Source: Diphasiastrum complanatum
Taxonomy: Eukaryota; Streptophyta; Lycopodiopsida; Lycopodiales; Lycopodiaceae
Assembly: GCA_029204225.1 (NCBI GenBank)
Contig: CM055095.1
Coordinates: 11,937,506 to 12,001,505, forward strand
Length of the DNA: 64,000 nucleotides
Direction of reading: 5' to 3'
This document shows, in pieces, positions 10,306 to 21,862 of this stretch. The position numbers and the translations under genes are program-made. Numbering within the stretch: position 1 is the stretch's first letter; every line of letters begins with the position of its first letter. Below the pieces are notes generated by a model. That model had not been told where the DNA came from, ran no database searches, and was given only the letters and a program-made list of their open reading frames with translations.

Positions 10306-10915
10306 TTAACTAAATAACCATTCGTAGCCTATGATTAAATCGGTACGGGCTAAGTCTAAAACATGAAAATTAACTAATTTTGTGTGTCCTTGCATCAAAA
10401 CTAGGAGCTTCGGGACTTTTACGTTCCAAGTCTCTAACTCTGCTCCTGAAGCTAGATAAACTTTATATCTATGATTGTTGGCTTCAGTTTTCAAGCTGAG
10501 TTTTTGCACAAGACGAGAATTAATAAAATTATGAGTTGAACCACTGTCCAATAAAATACTCACTTCTTGATCTTTAACTATGCCAATTAAACGGAAACGT
10601 TCATTAGGCAAGAAAGAGGTAGTACTAAAAGAACATTCACACTCACAATCAGTCAGGTTAATTTTCAAAGTCTTACCATTGCCTCCTGGGATCTCAATCA
10701 TATGAGCAGACACTTTCTTCCTTTCTGGACAAAATTTCATCATATGTCTAGGCTTCTTACAAATGAAACATAAGTTCTCTTTCTTAGCCTTTTCCCGGGA
10801 CATAGATTTCTTAAATCTCTTTCTCTTCGGCTTCTTGGGTTCCGATGTTGCTTGATCTAATTCGTCAAAATATTGTGCTTGGTCTGGAATGCGCTTCTTA
10901 CCCTTCTTGGTTGCC
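10306..10915 (-). pseudogene. chromovirus gag C-terminus and protease
   Basis: The minus frame gives a basic region, one CCHC knuckle CFICKKPRHMMKFC, and the retropepsin motif ILLDSGSTHNFINSRLVQKL with its catalytic Asp intact. VNFHVLDLARTDLIIGYEWL follows. Upstream coding (FDELDQATSEPKKPKRKRF) can be read to about 10915 and then stops abruptly; no 5' LTR is seen. The same protease family occurs on the plus strand at 25.5-26.2 kb. Confidence 0.85.
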
Positions 10916-10917
10916 TA

Positions 10918-12351
10918 ATTCGGAGGACACTACAAACTCTACAAGAGGAGAAACAATGTTTTATTGCAAACAAAACTCTAGAAATTTTCACTTACACCAC
11001 TAGGCAATTAGCTAGGCATATACACATTGTCTATAGCTTGTCTTATTTCTCATTTTTAATTCACTACTTATTTTGGCAGTCAATCTGTCTATACATGAAT
11101 TTGTATCCCTTGTGCATTTTGTAAAAAACATAGGCTCAAACATATATCCATTTCAAATCAATGAAATAATGTTGATTGGATGTGGAACTACTTGTTAGAG
11201 TCAGAGCTGTTAGTATTGTTCTATTGTCATTTTGCCATGAAAGAAGTGGCAATTTTTCTCTTCAAAATTTTCAAGATGAAAATTATGCATGTCTCTTCGA
11301 AATTTCAAAATATGTCGTTTCAAGTTTGAAATTTGCCCAGAAAACAACCATTTACATCCAATTGAGATTCTTTCATCGGTTTAAAATAGATAAATGTTTG
11401 AGCACATGTCTCAATGTGACTAGCAACAGTGTCAACTGTCGATAGTGTCAATCACATTGATTTGATGTCATTGGCTTGTTTGATAGCTTGACTTCAAACT
11501 CGAATGTGGGGTGTTGGAGTCAATTTGTTGCTCTGCTTCAAATATCCATATATTTTTGAAGACTATTCAGATATGCATGTAAAATTATAGACTGTCTCAA
11601 ATAACAGTTTATTTTTACAGACTGTTGTAGTGAGTGAGTATTTACATTGTATCGAAGTACTACGAAGATAGAATTAGGTGAGTAGGAGTAAGATTAAACT
11701 CCAACAAATAACTGCTAGTCTTTCATTTTTTCATCATATCTTGCACAAATTAAATCAAGAAGAAGCAGTGAAGAGTAAGCAAATGGTGGCAAAAAGGTAC
11801 TTATTGGAACAATAACTCAAGCAAGCAAAGCAATTGCAATCTATAAGCATGTTGACAAGGCTCTTTTCTTTTTTACTTTCTTTTATAGTTTGAGTTCCTT
11901 TTCTAGATACATTGAAAGTATATCATATTATTAATTGAAGTTATTATATTGATATTACTCTAATGTAGGTTTTTGTTTTTTGGAATAGACTCAAATGGTA
12001 TCATACTATTGGAGAGTTTTTTTATTTTTGGGTTATACAAGTCCATTGTGCGTGCAAAAAAACCTTTTGATTTAGTGCATGATTTTTTTTATATTTATTA
12101 TATTGTACTAGTCGTGCATATAATTATGCGAGTCATTGTCTTCAAACAAGGAGATTTCTTTTAAGCTTGGAAGAAATCTAGGAAGGTCAATATAAGATAG
12201 ACCCATATAAATCCACCATCATGAGTTTAGGCCTACAACCATTATTTATGACCAAATGCACATAAGGGCCCCAAACCCCTTATAATCATAAATAACTTAC
12301 GGGTTGTTGGTCTAATGATCTTTAGCATGGACATGCAACCCAAGACCAGTC
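10918..12351. other. AT-rich stretch without recognisable gene
   Basis: I see no coding motif on either strand. The only structure is a 195-base unit with LTR-like inverted ends at 11512-11706, listed separately. Confidence 0.5.
11512..11706. repeat. possible short solo LTR
   Basis: Begins TGTTGGAGT and ends ACTCCAACA, a perfect 9-base terminal inverted repeat of the kind seen at copia LTR ends. The flanks do not show an obvious 5-base duplication, so this is only suggestive. Confidence 0.3.

Positions 12352-12380
<29 letters not shown>
12352..12380. repeat. poly(G) tract
   Basis: An uninterrupted run of 29 G on the plus strand in AT-rich surroundings. The true length may be distorted by sequencing or assembly. 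Confidence 0.95.
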
Positions 12381-12384
<4 letters not shown>

Positions 12385-12589
12385 TTAAGGCTTTAACCCT
12401 ACCTAATAGTACAAAGACTTTTTGGCCTTGCCTAATTCCATATATTGGATGAATAACTAATTGACTTTTCAAATATGCATCTTGAAGACTAGATGATTGT
12501 TGATTGCTAACGATTGTTGTTATAGATCGTCATTGTTAGAGGTTAGCTCATGCTCTAAACTAATGGAAAAACGTTAAAAATACCAAACT

Positions 12590-12800
12590 AGGAAACATTG
12601 CAAAAGCTTTAGAAATGGAAAGCATTCACAAAGAGCATTAGCATGAGAAACAAGTGTACATGAGGATGCTTGCCAAAATGGTAGAGTCTCCTCCTTTCTA
12701 TTAAGCATGGAAAATGATGTACAAGAGGTGTCTTTTTTTTTTCTTGGGGAGGCCCTTGCTCCTTTGTTCCTATTGGCTACTTCAAGGAAGGGAGGATTGA
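12590..12800. repeat. dispersed repeat, copy 1
   Basis: Shares blocks AATGGTAGAGTCTCCTCC, CTATTAAGCATG, GGTG and GGCCCTTGC followed by CCTATTGGCTA with 24540-24690, in the same order and orientation. It probably derives from one LTR family. No coding content. Confidence 0.6.
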
Positions 12801-12879
12801 GATCCTAGCCCTTCAAAAAAAACACATTACAATCTAGGGTGCACAGAGAAGCACACCCCACCTACCACCATCTTGACTT

Positions 12880-13510
12880 TTACTTCTTATCGTTGATAAG
12901 GAAGTACTCCTTGAATTCAATAGAGATATATTCTCTCCCATTGTCAGACCTCAGTGCTTGAATTCTTTTACCAATTTGATTTTCTACATGCTCTTTGAAT
13001 TGTTGAAACTTGTTGAAAGCCTCTGATTTCTGCTTAATAAAATAAACAGCTATTTTTCTTGAAAATTCATCAATAAAGGTAATAAAATACTTTGCATCTA
13101 GCAACGACAGAGTTTGCATTGGACCACATATATCTGAATGAAAAATATCTAACAAATCTTTTGATGCATGCCTATGACTCGATTTAAAGGGAATCCTAGT
13201 TTGCTTTCCAAGGATGCAGCTATAACAGATAGGGAGGTCAGCTTTGTCGAATGGATAGTCGAGATTAAGTGCTAGGGATCATTTAGACATGTATGAAACA
13301 GATGTAGGATTCAAGTGTCCTAATCGATGATGCCATAGTAATGCTTTATTGACAAGAACAGAGGTTTTCAAGACTTGACTAGTATCAGAATAATAATGTG
13401 CCAATCTATATAAGTTTCCATGTCTCTTGCCGAGTGCAAGGATCTTACTTGTCCTATCAATAATTCATCACTAATTAGACTCGAACTCTACCTTATGACT
13501 GATGCAACCT
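12880..13510 (-). pseudogene. copia protease tail and integrase fragment
   Basis: From 13510 downward the minus strand gives KILALGKRHGNLYRL, LWHHRLGHLNP and CYSCILGKQTRIPF (HHCC domain, frameshifted). The open part 13155-12880 gives DIFHSDICGPMQTL, YFITFIDEFSRK and ALRSDNGREY, the first two catalytic Asp residues. It ends before the catalytic Glu. No LTR of its own can be linked. Confidence 0.85.
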
Positions 13511-13547
13511 GGAAAAACGAGTTAAAAATTTGCAGTCACAAAAGAAT

Positions 13548-14235
13548 CGCGAAAGCAACGGATTTGGATGGAGTTCAGATGTGATCATTGGTCACTGCCA
13601 GCTGAATCACTCCTACAGTCTTCCAGAATGTAGTCAGGCACTATTGAGCTACCATTATAAATTAATGTAGCATTCAACAAAGTTTCAACCAAGGTGCGGA
13701 ATTAAATGAATGAGAGAATCAGACATACGAATAACAGCAGATATAACATCATAAAAGTGACATGTGCACAATGGCTACAAGATCATCTATTGATTTTTCT
13801 CTGATTCTTCAAGCACTGCATGCAAATCCACGCAGTGTGTTGGCATGAGAGAAATGCAGTTCTCTCACGAGTGGATGTCTCGCTTACTAGCGGACTTGTA
13901 GATCTCTGTGGATCTCTGATCACAAGAACTTGTCTCGCATGCAAGTGGACTTTTGTTCTGTATTTTTTGTCTTGACTACTTACTAGCATCAGACTGCTTC
14001 ATACATCTCTATATATGCCTTGCTATCAAGTATCATTCAATAAGTATATAGTCGCCCTTTTAGATTAGAGTAATTAAATCTACAACTAATCAGGAAATTA
14101 CAAGAGTGGCGGATTAGCCACGACCTAGAGTGTATCTGCTGACATCATGCCATCAGATCAGACATCTATACTTTTGGGTACTTGTATGACCTTGCTGGTC
14201 CTTCAAGGAGCGTGAGGGCAGAAAAGATTTCGTGT
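13548..14235 (-). repeat. copia LTR, same family as the LTR at 40.2-42.4 kb
   Basis: Aligns by eye with 40305-40840 and then 42322-42430. Shared blocks include TATAAATTAAT.TAGCATTCAACAA, CTACTAGCGGACTT, CAAGAGTGG.GG and CTGCTGACATCAT. This uninterrupted copy shows that 40846-42321 is an insertion in the other LTR. Orientation is inferred from the other copy, whose primer-binding site lies on the minus strand. Confidence 0.7.
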
Positions 14236-14541
14236 CGCGTCGTTGGTTTCGTTTAAGAATCGAATAGTGAATCGAATTTTCGATTTCGATTGCTTAATAA
14301 TTGACAATGGTTTGTTTACGAGTTTTCAAAAAACGTAAAATTTTTTAAAAAAATTTAAAAGAGCAAAAACTCAAAATTTTTAGTTTTTTTTCAGTTTCTT
14401 GGAATATCTATGAAATTAACTAAAAATAGTGATTTGACCATGTTGGAGTCAATTTTAGTCAATATTTTGGTCAACTGTACTTCACTATGAATTAATCTGA
14501 TATTAACTAAATTTAGTAATTTCCAGGATAGATATATCAAG

Positions 14542-15060
14542 ATGGCCGAAGAAATTTCAAATCAAACTGCAAATCCAGGTGCGCCATCTTATATGATGAT
14601 TTGTCAGCAATTGAGTACGGCGCTCCATGATATGAATAATTGTAATCAGATGAGATATCAGCAAATGGAGGTTTTGTTGAATCAAGTCAAATTGATGTCT
14701 TCTCCCAATCTCGGTTTTCAACCGGAGGTTCATGCGGGAGAGGAGAAGAAACCTGAAGTTGTCGAGGACTGGTTGGCCAAGTGGAGTAGTTACTTCAATC
14801 TACACGGTGTTCTTGATGAGAAGAAAATTGAAACTGTCGTGCTATTTTTACGCGGCAAAGCGTCATCGTGGTGGCGAGATTTACCGGTGAAGCCAACTAC
14901 TTAGGATGAGTTTGCAAAAGTTTTCAAGAAAGCTTTCATAATTGTTGATGACGTTGACTACTACCTGAAGTTCGTGAACTGCAGAATGGGTACAAAGAGT
15001 TTAGACTCTTATATCCAGAAATTCATGGACCTATGGAATACAAGGAAAGGTTGGTAAAAA
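14542..15060 (+). pseudogene. Ty3/gypsy-type gag
   Basis: The ATG at 14542 starts MAEEISNQTANPGAPSYMMI. The retrotransposon gag core follows: VEDWLAKWSSYFNLHGVLDE, VVLFLRGKASSWWRDLP, then after a TAG (where Trp is expected) DEFAKVFKKAF and KSLDSYIQKFMDLW. It breaks off near 15060 without a zinc knuckle. The upstream 300 bases are AT-rich and could be leader. The neighbouring gypsy pol pieces are on the other strand and may be another family. Confidence 0.75.
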
Positions 15061-15223
15061 AAGTGACGAAAATAGTGAAAATGGTAAAAAGGCTTGGAAC
15101 AGTGGTCCACAATGGAAAATGAAAAACAGATAGTCACAACGATGGTATTGAGCACAAATCTGAGTTTAGAGAGTGCAGATGATGGCTGATAGGAGTTTTT
15201 CTTTTGAATTGAGTGGGCGTTAA

Positions 15224-16384
15224 CTACTCTCCCACATGCACTATCTTTTTTTCTTCACTTGGCTTGGCTAGATTCATTGGTTGTGTTCGCCCAGGTCCTT
15301 CGAAGACTTGCTTTGTTGGTTCCTGACTTTGAACAGATTCTCGTTGAGTTTGCGGCATCATAAATACTACGTCGTCTAAGGTATAGTTCTTGAAGGTCTC
15401 AGGCATCTCGTAAACTGGCGTTTGACGAGATTCCTCCTTCAGCATATTGATCTTTAGTCCGACTCATAATCTTTGGATTATCAGTCATCTGTGAAGAAGA
15501 TGACGCTGTGTCTGGGTCCATTCGGACTGACTTCAAAGAATCAAACACCTTTTTTTCTTTTATGCTCACATAGTTGGGTTCATCCTTGTTGTCTTTCTTC
15601 GGTACTAGTGGGACATTTGCTTCATGGTTGCGAATATCCACATCCATCGTGACTATGGCCTCCTCTGGTAGATCGCTCCATTGGATCACCTAGTTGTAAC
15701 GTTGTCTCAATTGGTTCTTCTTGTTGGCAGGTGCCTTGAGTGGATCTATCTTGGAAACTTTAGCCATTCTGGATTTCTGTGGTGGCTGAGCTGGTACTTT
15801 CTTCATTCCATAGCGATCTGGGTCTTATGTTGCAAAACCTACTCATATGTCAGCTCAGTCTCCTGGTTATAAGTAAAAGCATGTTGCCAAGGGACTAAAT
15901 CATCATCCACAGGGTTTTCAATAGCTTCCGTTGATAGCCATGCAACATTGATCATGTTCACCCCGAAAATGATTGGTCTGTCCAATGTATAGCACCTGGG
16001 CAAAGATGTGCTGGGTTCTGGATCTGAATCATGTTGACAAGCATGCCCAACCATATAGTCAACAGTTACTAATGCGTCTGTCCATCTCATGATATCTGTT
16101 TCGGAATCGTAGTGAGCTCCCCTGGCTTGCCTTGGGCGATCGATCGTATGATCAGTGGTGGACGATCCGTCATCAGCTTTTGGTGCACTATGTTTCACTG
16201 CCCATGTGGTTGGATCAACCTTTACAGCCTGCTCCCTGTTTTCAAAGGTGAGTTTTCCAGTTCTCCAGTTGTGAACCACTTGCGCAGTCCTCAACCACGA
16301 TCTTCCTAGTAAAACGCGGTAAGCAGATGGGGACTCTGGTATGTCCATCACCACAAAAGTGATCACGAATTGCATTCTCGTTAT
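15224..16384 (-). pseudogene. gypsy protease C-terminus and spacer (distal half)
   Basis: Continues the frame of 23250-22516 across the copia insertion: TRMQFVITFVVMDIPESPSA, YRVLLGRSWLRTAQVVHNW and RTGKLTFEN, the C-terminal part of a gypsy retropepsin-like domain. Degenerate spacer follows in several frames to the pre-RT motif KKIVHVGE at about 15230. The RT itself is absent. Stops and shifts are frequent between 15440 and 15840. Confidence 0.75.
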
Positions 16385-16741
16385 TGTGAAAAAAGTGGAT
16401 CTTGAATGGATCCAAACTCCCAAAATACTTGGCTAAGATCTTTGCACAACAAGCTACAAAAGCTAGAAATGGCAAAGCATCCTAATGCTACCTTTAATAC
16501 CCATGAACTTGACATTCAAGAGACAAAAGAAACTAATAAAAGGTACTGATGGCCCACTTTTGGAAACCTCTTATGATAATACACAAAAGCTTGAAGACAA
16601 TGCACAAAGCAATGCTCTCAATGGAGGAAGAAACTGTGACAATGATCTATTGATCTCTCTCAAAATACAATAAGTTTCTCCCACCTGTTCTCCACGAACT
16701 TTAGGCCTCAAACTGGCTAGGAAATGTTGACAATTTTCACA
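16385..16741 (-). repeat. 3' LTR of the 16.4-22.5 kb copia
   Basis: Ends TGTGAAAAAAGTGGATC and ACAATTTTCACA. It matches the 5' LTR in order but is 357 against 653 bases. One segment of roughly 260 bases is missing between CTCCAC.AA.TT and TTTAGGCCTCAAA, and a further block of about 36 bases after ACTGATGGC. Confidence 0.9.
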
Positions 16742-16754
16742 CTCCCTCTTCAAC
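16742..16754 (-). other. polypurine tract of the 16.4-22.5 kb copia
   Basis: GTTGAAGAGGGAG on the minus strand immediately before the 3' LTR; it primes plus-strand DNA synthesis. Confidence 0.85.
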
Positions 16755-16762
16755 ATTGGATG

Positions 16763-17344
16763 CTAGTTTAGTTTGAACATAGATCTTGAACACATTCCAA
16801 GATTAGATCTATGCTTATAATACAGGTCCTTTCCCAATGGTTTGGTGAAGATATCAGCCACACACTCCAATGAAGAGACATGTTGAAGCTCCACCTCTTT
16901 GGCAATGACTTGATCCCTCACAATGTGATGAGCAATCTCAATGTGCTTGCTTCTAGCATGGAAAATTGGATTGGTTGCCAAGCTTTGGGCTGAAAGGTTT
17001 TCACAATAGATGATTGGTGTCTTCTTAGAATCCAGCAAGTGAAGATCCAATAGCATCCTCTTTATCCAAAGCATCTCCTTGTTGCATGTTGTCAATGCGT
17101 TGTACTCGGCCTCGGTGTAAGATAGAGAGATAGCAGGTTGCTTCTTTGATAGCCATGAGATAGCTCCATCTCCAAGATATATTGAAAAGGAACTTGTTGA
17201 CTTCCTATCCATTTGATCACCTGCAAAATCTGAATACGAGAAACCACAAAGGTTAGGTGAAGATCCTTCATACAAGATGCCAAAATCTCTAGATCCCGAG
17301 AGGTATCTTAGTACTCTCTTTCCTAGCTTCCAAATGAGCCTCAC
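16763..17344 (-). pseudogene. copia RNase H domain
   Basis: Open frame with RVLRYLSGSRDFGILY, YSDFAGDQMDRKSTSS, GAISWLSKKQPAISLS and YTEAEYNALTTCNKEMLWIK. KHIEIAHHIVRDQVIA and VADIFTKPLGKD follow, the usual end of copia pol. It is in a different frame from the RT above; a shift lies near 17290-17340. Confidence 0.92.
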
Positions 17345-18838
17345 TAGGATCTTGCACGAATTGACTTAGTTTACCAACCACATAGCTTAGATCAGGTCTT
17401 GTGATGGTTAACCAAACAAGAGATCGTATGAGCTTTCTATAGAGAGTAATGTCCTTGAAGGATCTTTCATTACCTCTTATAGATAGCTTTACATTTGATT
17501 CCATAGGAGTAGAAACTACTTTGCAATTTTCCATATGAAATCTTTTTAGAATAGAGTTAGAATACTTCTCTTGACAAATGAAAGTAGAATTAGAAGTCCT
17601 AACAATCTCTATTCCTAAGATATAGTGAAGCTTACCAAGATCTTGTATCTCAAACTTACTTCTAAGTGCCATCTTGATGTCATCTATATCTTCATTGCTA
17701 TCACCACTTAAGATTATGTCATCAACATAGATCAAAAGCAAAGTGATGTCACCATTATCATTCAATCTAAAGTAGAGAGAATGATCATACTCACTCATGA
17801 TGAAGTTTTGAGAGAGTAAGAAGGAATTGAGCTTAGCATACCAACTTCTTGGTGCTTGCTTAAGCCCATACAGGCTCTTTTGTAGGAAACACACATGATT
17901 AGGCTCATCATGTGAAACATAGCCCTCGGGTTGCTCCATGTGATTTCCTCTTCAAGATCACCATTCAAAAAAGCATTAGTAACATCCATTTGCCACATGT
18001 CCCAACCATAAAGAGTTGCAAGAGAGATAAGGGCTCGAATTGTTACCATCTTTGACACGGGTGCAAAGGTCTCATCATAGTCAATGTCATACTCTTGAGC
18101 ATACCCTTTTTCCACCAATCTTGCCTTGTACCTTTTGATGGATCCATCTTCTTTTGTCTTGATCTTGAAGATCCACTTACACCCAATTGCCTTCTTGTCT
18201 TTTGGAAGTTCCACCAACCTCCAAGTGTTGTTCTTGGTGAGTGCTTGATGCTCACGATCCATGTCTTGGATCCATTCCTCCTTTTGAATTGCTTCACCTA
18301 CACAAGTTGGTTCATCACAAGAGGTAAGAAAAGAAAAGTTAGAGTTCTCCACCACTTGCTTTCCTTTTTCATCATAGGTTAGCCTTGATGGCTTAGTACT
18401 TTGCCTTTGAGTCCTCCTTGAAGGTTGTTTTGGAGTGGCATCTCCACCTTCATCCAAGACATCTTGCACATCATGATGATTAGTAGGCACATCAACATCA
18501 TCATCAACATTGACAACATTCTCTTCATGAAATATGACATCCCTACTTATGACAACTTTATTCGTAGAAGGAATGTACACTTTGTAAGCCTTGCTTACTT
18601 CACTATAGCCAACAAACACACCCTTTTTTGATGAAGGATCTTCTTTACTTCTATCATCAAGAGTGATGTTGACAAAACAAGTACAACCAAAGATCCTACA
18701 ATGTTTGACACTCGGCCTCCTACCTATGAGGACCTCAAAGGGAGTCTTACCATTCAAAGAAGCACTTGTCCTCCTGTTACAAAGATAGTTAGCACATTCT
18801 AAAGCTCCCCCCCCAATAGGACTTAGCAAGATTAGCAT
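17289..18838 (-). pseudogene. copia integrase tail and reverse transcriptase
   Basis: The upstream frame (18838-17943) carries GVFVGYSEVSKAYKVYIPS, VVISRDVIFHEE, WRLVELPKDKKAIGCKWIFK, RYKARLVEKGYAQE and MDVTNAFLNGDLEEEI. One base is lost near 17941, and the next frame resumes MEQPEGYVSHDEPNHV, SLYGLKQAPRSWYAK, LLLIYVDDIILSG (about 17740-17700) and LGKLHYILGIEI. The catalytic YVDD is intact. A second shift at 18804-18813 lies in a run of C and separates this from the integrase core. Confidence 0.92.
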
Positions 18839-19505
18839 GTAGTCTCATTGCCTTGGCACATTCACAAAGGGTTCTATTCTTCCTTTCTGCCACTCCATTC
18901 TATTGTGGAGTCCTAGGACTAGAGTACTCCCTCTTAATCCCATGTGCTATGCAAAAATCTTTGAACTTATTTGAAGTGTATTCCCCTCCATTATCTGATC
19001 TCAAGCATTTGATCTTTGTATTGAATTGATTTTTCACTTCATTCTTCAACTTGACAAATGCAGCAAACACTTCATCCTTGGGTTTAAGAAGATAGACCCA
19101 AGTATACCTACTAAAGTCATCAATAAAAATTGCATACATTTTCGCCCCACCATTGCTAGTTGTACTAAAAGAATGAAGATCCGAATGCACAAGTTGAAAA
19201 GCTTCTTTACATCTAGAAGTAGATCTAGTATAAGCAAGTCTATGAGATTTGAACAAGGCACAATGTTCACAAAATGTATTATTTGCAACAAGACTTTTAG
19301 GGAGACCAAGAACATGCTCTTTCTTTGCCATTATTTCCAAAGATTTGAAGTTGGGATGGCCCAACCTCTTATGCCAAACTTCTTGGTTTGTCAATTGTTC
19401 CCTAGCCATACATCCTTCATTCTTAGAGATCACACATGCATCCAATTTGAAAAGTTTACCATGCCTTCTTCCTTTAGCAATCAAGGATCCACACTTACTT
19501 ATCAA
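18839..19505 (-). pseudogene. copia integrase, HHCC and catalytic core
   Basis: VWHKRLGHPNFKSLEIM and CEHCALFKSHR form the zinc domain. Catalytic Asp residues are in LVHSDLHSF and CLRSDNGGEYTSNKF. The Glu is in NGVAERKNRTLCE, just past a TAG at about 18903-18901 that interrupts PQ-NGVAE. The core then reads LHANLAKSYWGG up to the frameshift in the C run. Confidence 0.92.
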
Positions 19506-19519
19506 ACAAGCATCTAAAT

Positions 19520-20703
19520 GAACTCAACATCAAGCCCCTTGTCAATCATTTGACTAACACTAAGCAAGTTCTTAGTCATTGAAGGAATGTATAATACATT
19601 TTCAAGATTAGCTTTCCTATTTGTTGAAAGAGAAATAGGAATTGTGCCTATGCCTTTGATGTCACATTGACCATCATTTGCAGTATAGATGATGTTGCTC
19701 TATTCCTCATAAGACAATAAGGATGAAAAGTATTCCTTATGTCTTGTCATGTGAGATGAGGCTCCATTATCAATCCACCAAGGATCATTCCCATCTATAT
19801 GTGCAAGAAAACTTGAAGTCATAACAAGAGATTCAAAAATGCTATCCTCTTCTTCATCTATTGCTAGATTTCCTTGCCTCTCACCTTGCTCTCTTTTCTT
19901 CTTATGACATTCATTAGCAAAATGAACTTTTATCCTACAATAAAAGCACTTGAATTTTGACTTTTCTTTCTTTCTAAAAGAAGTAGAAGAGGAGGAGGAA
20001 GAGTGATCATCATGATCCAAGTTACCACCTTTGGACCATTTCCCTTTGCCTTTACCTTTGCCTTTGACTTTGCCTTTTGTGAAGAAAGCCTCTTCACCTC
20101 CACCTTGCAAGGATGCACCATCAAGCTTTGATTGCAACCTATGTTCTTCAGCCAATAAGATTTCTTGCAAGTCAACCACACTTGGCAAGACTATTTGAAT
20201 GGCAAAACTTTGCACAACGTTAGCATGTTCATCTAGCAAACCATTCAACATAACTTGGACTATTTCACCATCTTTTATGTTTTCATCAATACATGCTAGA
20301 TCATCACTTAAGGACTTAACCCTCAAGACAAATGCATGAGCACTTTCACCCTCTCTTGCCTACTAGAAAATATTTGCCTCCTTAGGGTCAATACCCTAGA
20401 TGTGGACTTTGATTCAAAGAGCTTCTTCAAGGCATTCCATGCCTCACTTGCACTTTGACACTTACCAGCTTCCTTGAGAAGTTCATTGGTAACATTCATT
20501 TTAATGATATGAAGAGCCCTTTTGGCCTTCTTATCAAAGCTTTGTTGCTCTTGAACTGTAGGTGGTCTCTCTTCAGTTCCTGCAACTATGTCCATGAGTT
20601 CATTCAACTCAAGTAAGGATTCCATCCTCACTTTCCAGGTAGAGTAGTTTGATGAACTCAACCTATCATTAGTTTCTAACATGATCCCACTATTGGAAGC
20701 CAT
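19520..20703 (-). pseudogene. copia gag and protease
   Basis: The ATG at 20703 gives MASNSGIMLETNDRLSSSNY then STWKVRMESLLE. A frameshift near 20335 separates the N-terminal half from RVKSLSDDLACIDENI. A Lys/Gly-rich linker and one CCHC knuckle CFYCRIKVHFANEC follow. Protease reads WWIDNGASSHMTRHK, with DNGAS in place of DSGAS, and continues in a shifted frame as LENVLYIPSMTKNLLSVSQM to about 19530. The start codon context is shared with the ORF at 36735. Confidence 0.88.
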
Positions 20704-21850
20704 GAATATAATGATTAATCAACTTTTAGGCTCTGTCCTTATACACCTAACACTCACTTTCCTCTCAACAAATGATGGATAAGTAGATCTCAGAAGATCT
20801 AGGACCCTAAAACACTTCTATCTTGAACCTAGCTAGTTTCCAAGCATAGAAAGGAAGATTGAAACACATGAAACACTTTGCACACACTAAGAATGGATTA
20901 CAAACTCAAACCAACCTGAACACAATCTTGCGTAAGCTCAAAAAAATTTCCATCAAGTGACCAAATCAAGTTATGATCTGAAGAGTTACTTGCATTCTTA
21001 GAAAATACACAAGACTAGTCTACCAAGAATACCTAGAATTGAACAAACTTGATCAACATATGATCAACACACTAAGATATTGATTCAACCTGTAAAACCA
21101 CATGTAAACCACACTTCTAAAAGTTTATGAACTCTAGCAAATGATAAATACAAGCCTTAGAGGTGAATGAAAGAGCACACTTAGTGAATCGCAAGACTAG
21201 CTTCACTAGCTTGTCAAATCTTGGTGTTTAGATGTAGATCTAAGATCACTTCACATGAGAATGTTTATCAACCTGTTAAGAACCTGAAAACACATTTGCA
21301 TAATGGTTAAAATCTTCCAACAAATGCTTCAATCAAATTACATAAGGAGAGTTATTTACATGCTCAACAAAGTACACCAAAATTTATGCAAAAGATTGTT
21401 GACAATCTGTTCACCCAAAAGGGGATCTTTCATCCAAGTGGGAGCTTTGCTCAGCCTTTTGGAGAAATACAAAATCACTCAAAGAGTATTTGTCATCCAC
21501 TTAAGGAGAAGGTTCATCCAGTTAAGGAGAGTGTTCATCCACAAAGGAGAGTGTTCATCCACAGAAGTGGAGATTGTCAACAATACATTGAATAGAACAT
21601 TGTTAGTATTGAATATGCACAAGCCTCACAATCACCAAATGATTAGGTGTTATGATCTGATCCAAAATAGCTTCTTCTCAGTCTCTAATCTTCAATAGAC
21701 CTGAAATATGCTTTTGATCCACAAGTTCAACTCACAAAACAAATGTTAGTAAGATTTGATCAGCAGTGCAATGCAAAATCATGCTAGAACTTGATCAAAC
21801 ATCCAAATATCACCATAAATGGAAACCTTACTAAAAATAACAGCCAACTA
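20704..21850 (-). other. untranslated leader of the 16.4-22.5 kb copia
   Basis: Lies between the primer-binding site and the gag ATG; about 1.15 kb with many stops in all frames. At 21480-21570 the phrase GTTCATCCAC/GTCATCCAC recurs with AAGGAGA, a small local repeat. Confidence 0.7.
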
Positions 21851-21862
21851 GCTCTGATACCA
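21851..21862 (-). other. primer-binding site of the 16.4-22.5 kb copia
   Basis: TGGTATCAGAGC on the minus strand, exactly the initiator tRNA-Met complement used by plant copia elements, adjoining the LTR end. Confidence 0.92.

Noticed and set aside
12242-12472. 76-codon minus frame with a run of prolines
   Set aside because: The prolines are a translation of the poly(G) tract; nothing else in it resembles a protein.
14542-16384. Inverted gypsy element: plus-strand gag facing minus-strand protease
   Set aside because: Attractive as an inversion, but the gag and protease may come from different gypsy families, so no inversion is claimed.
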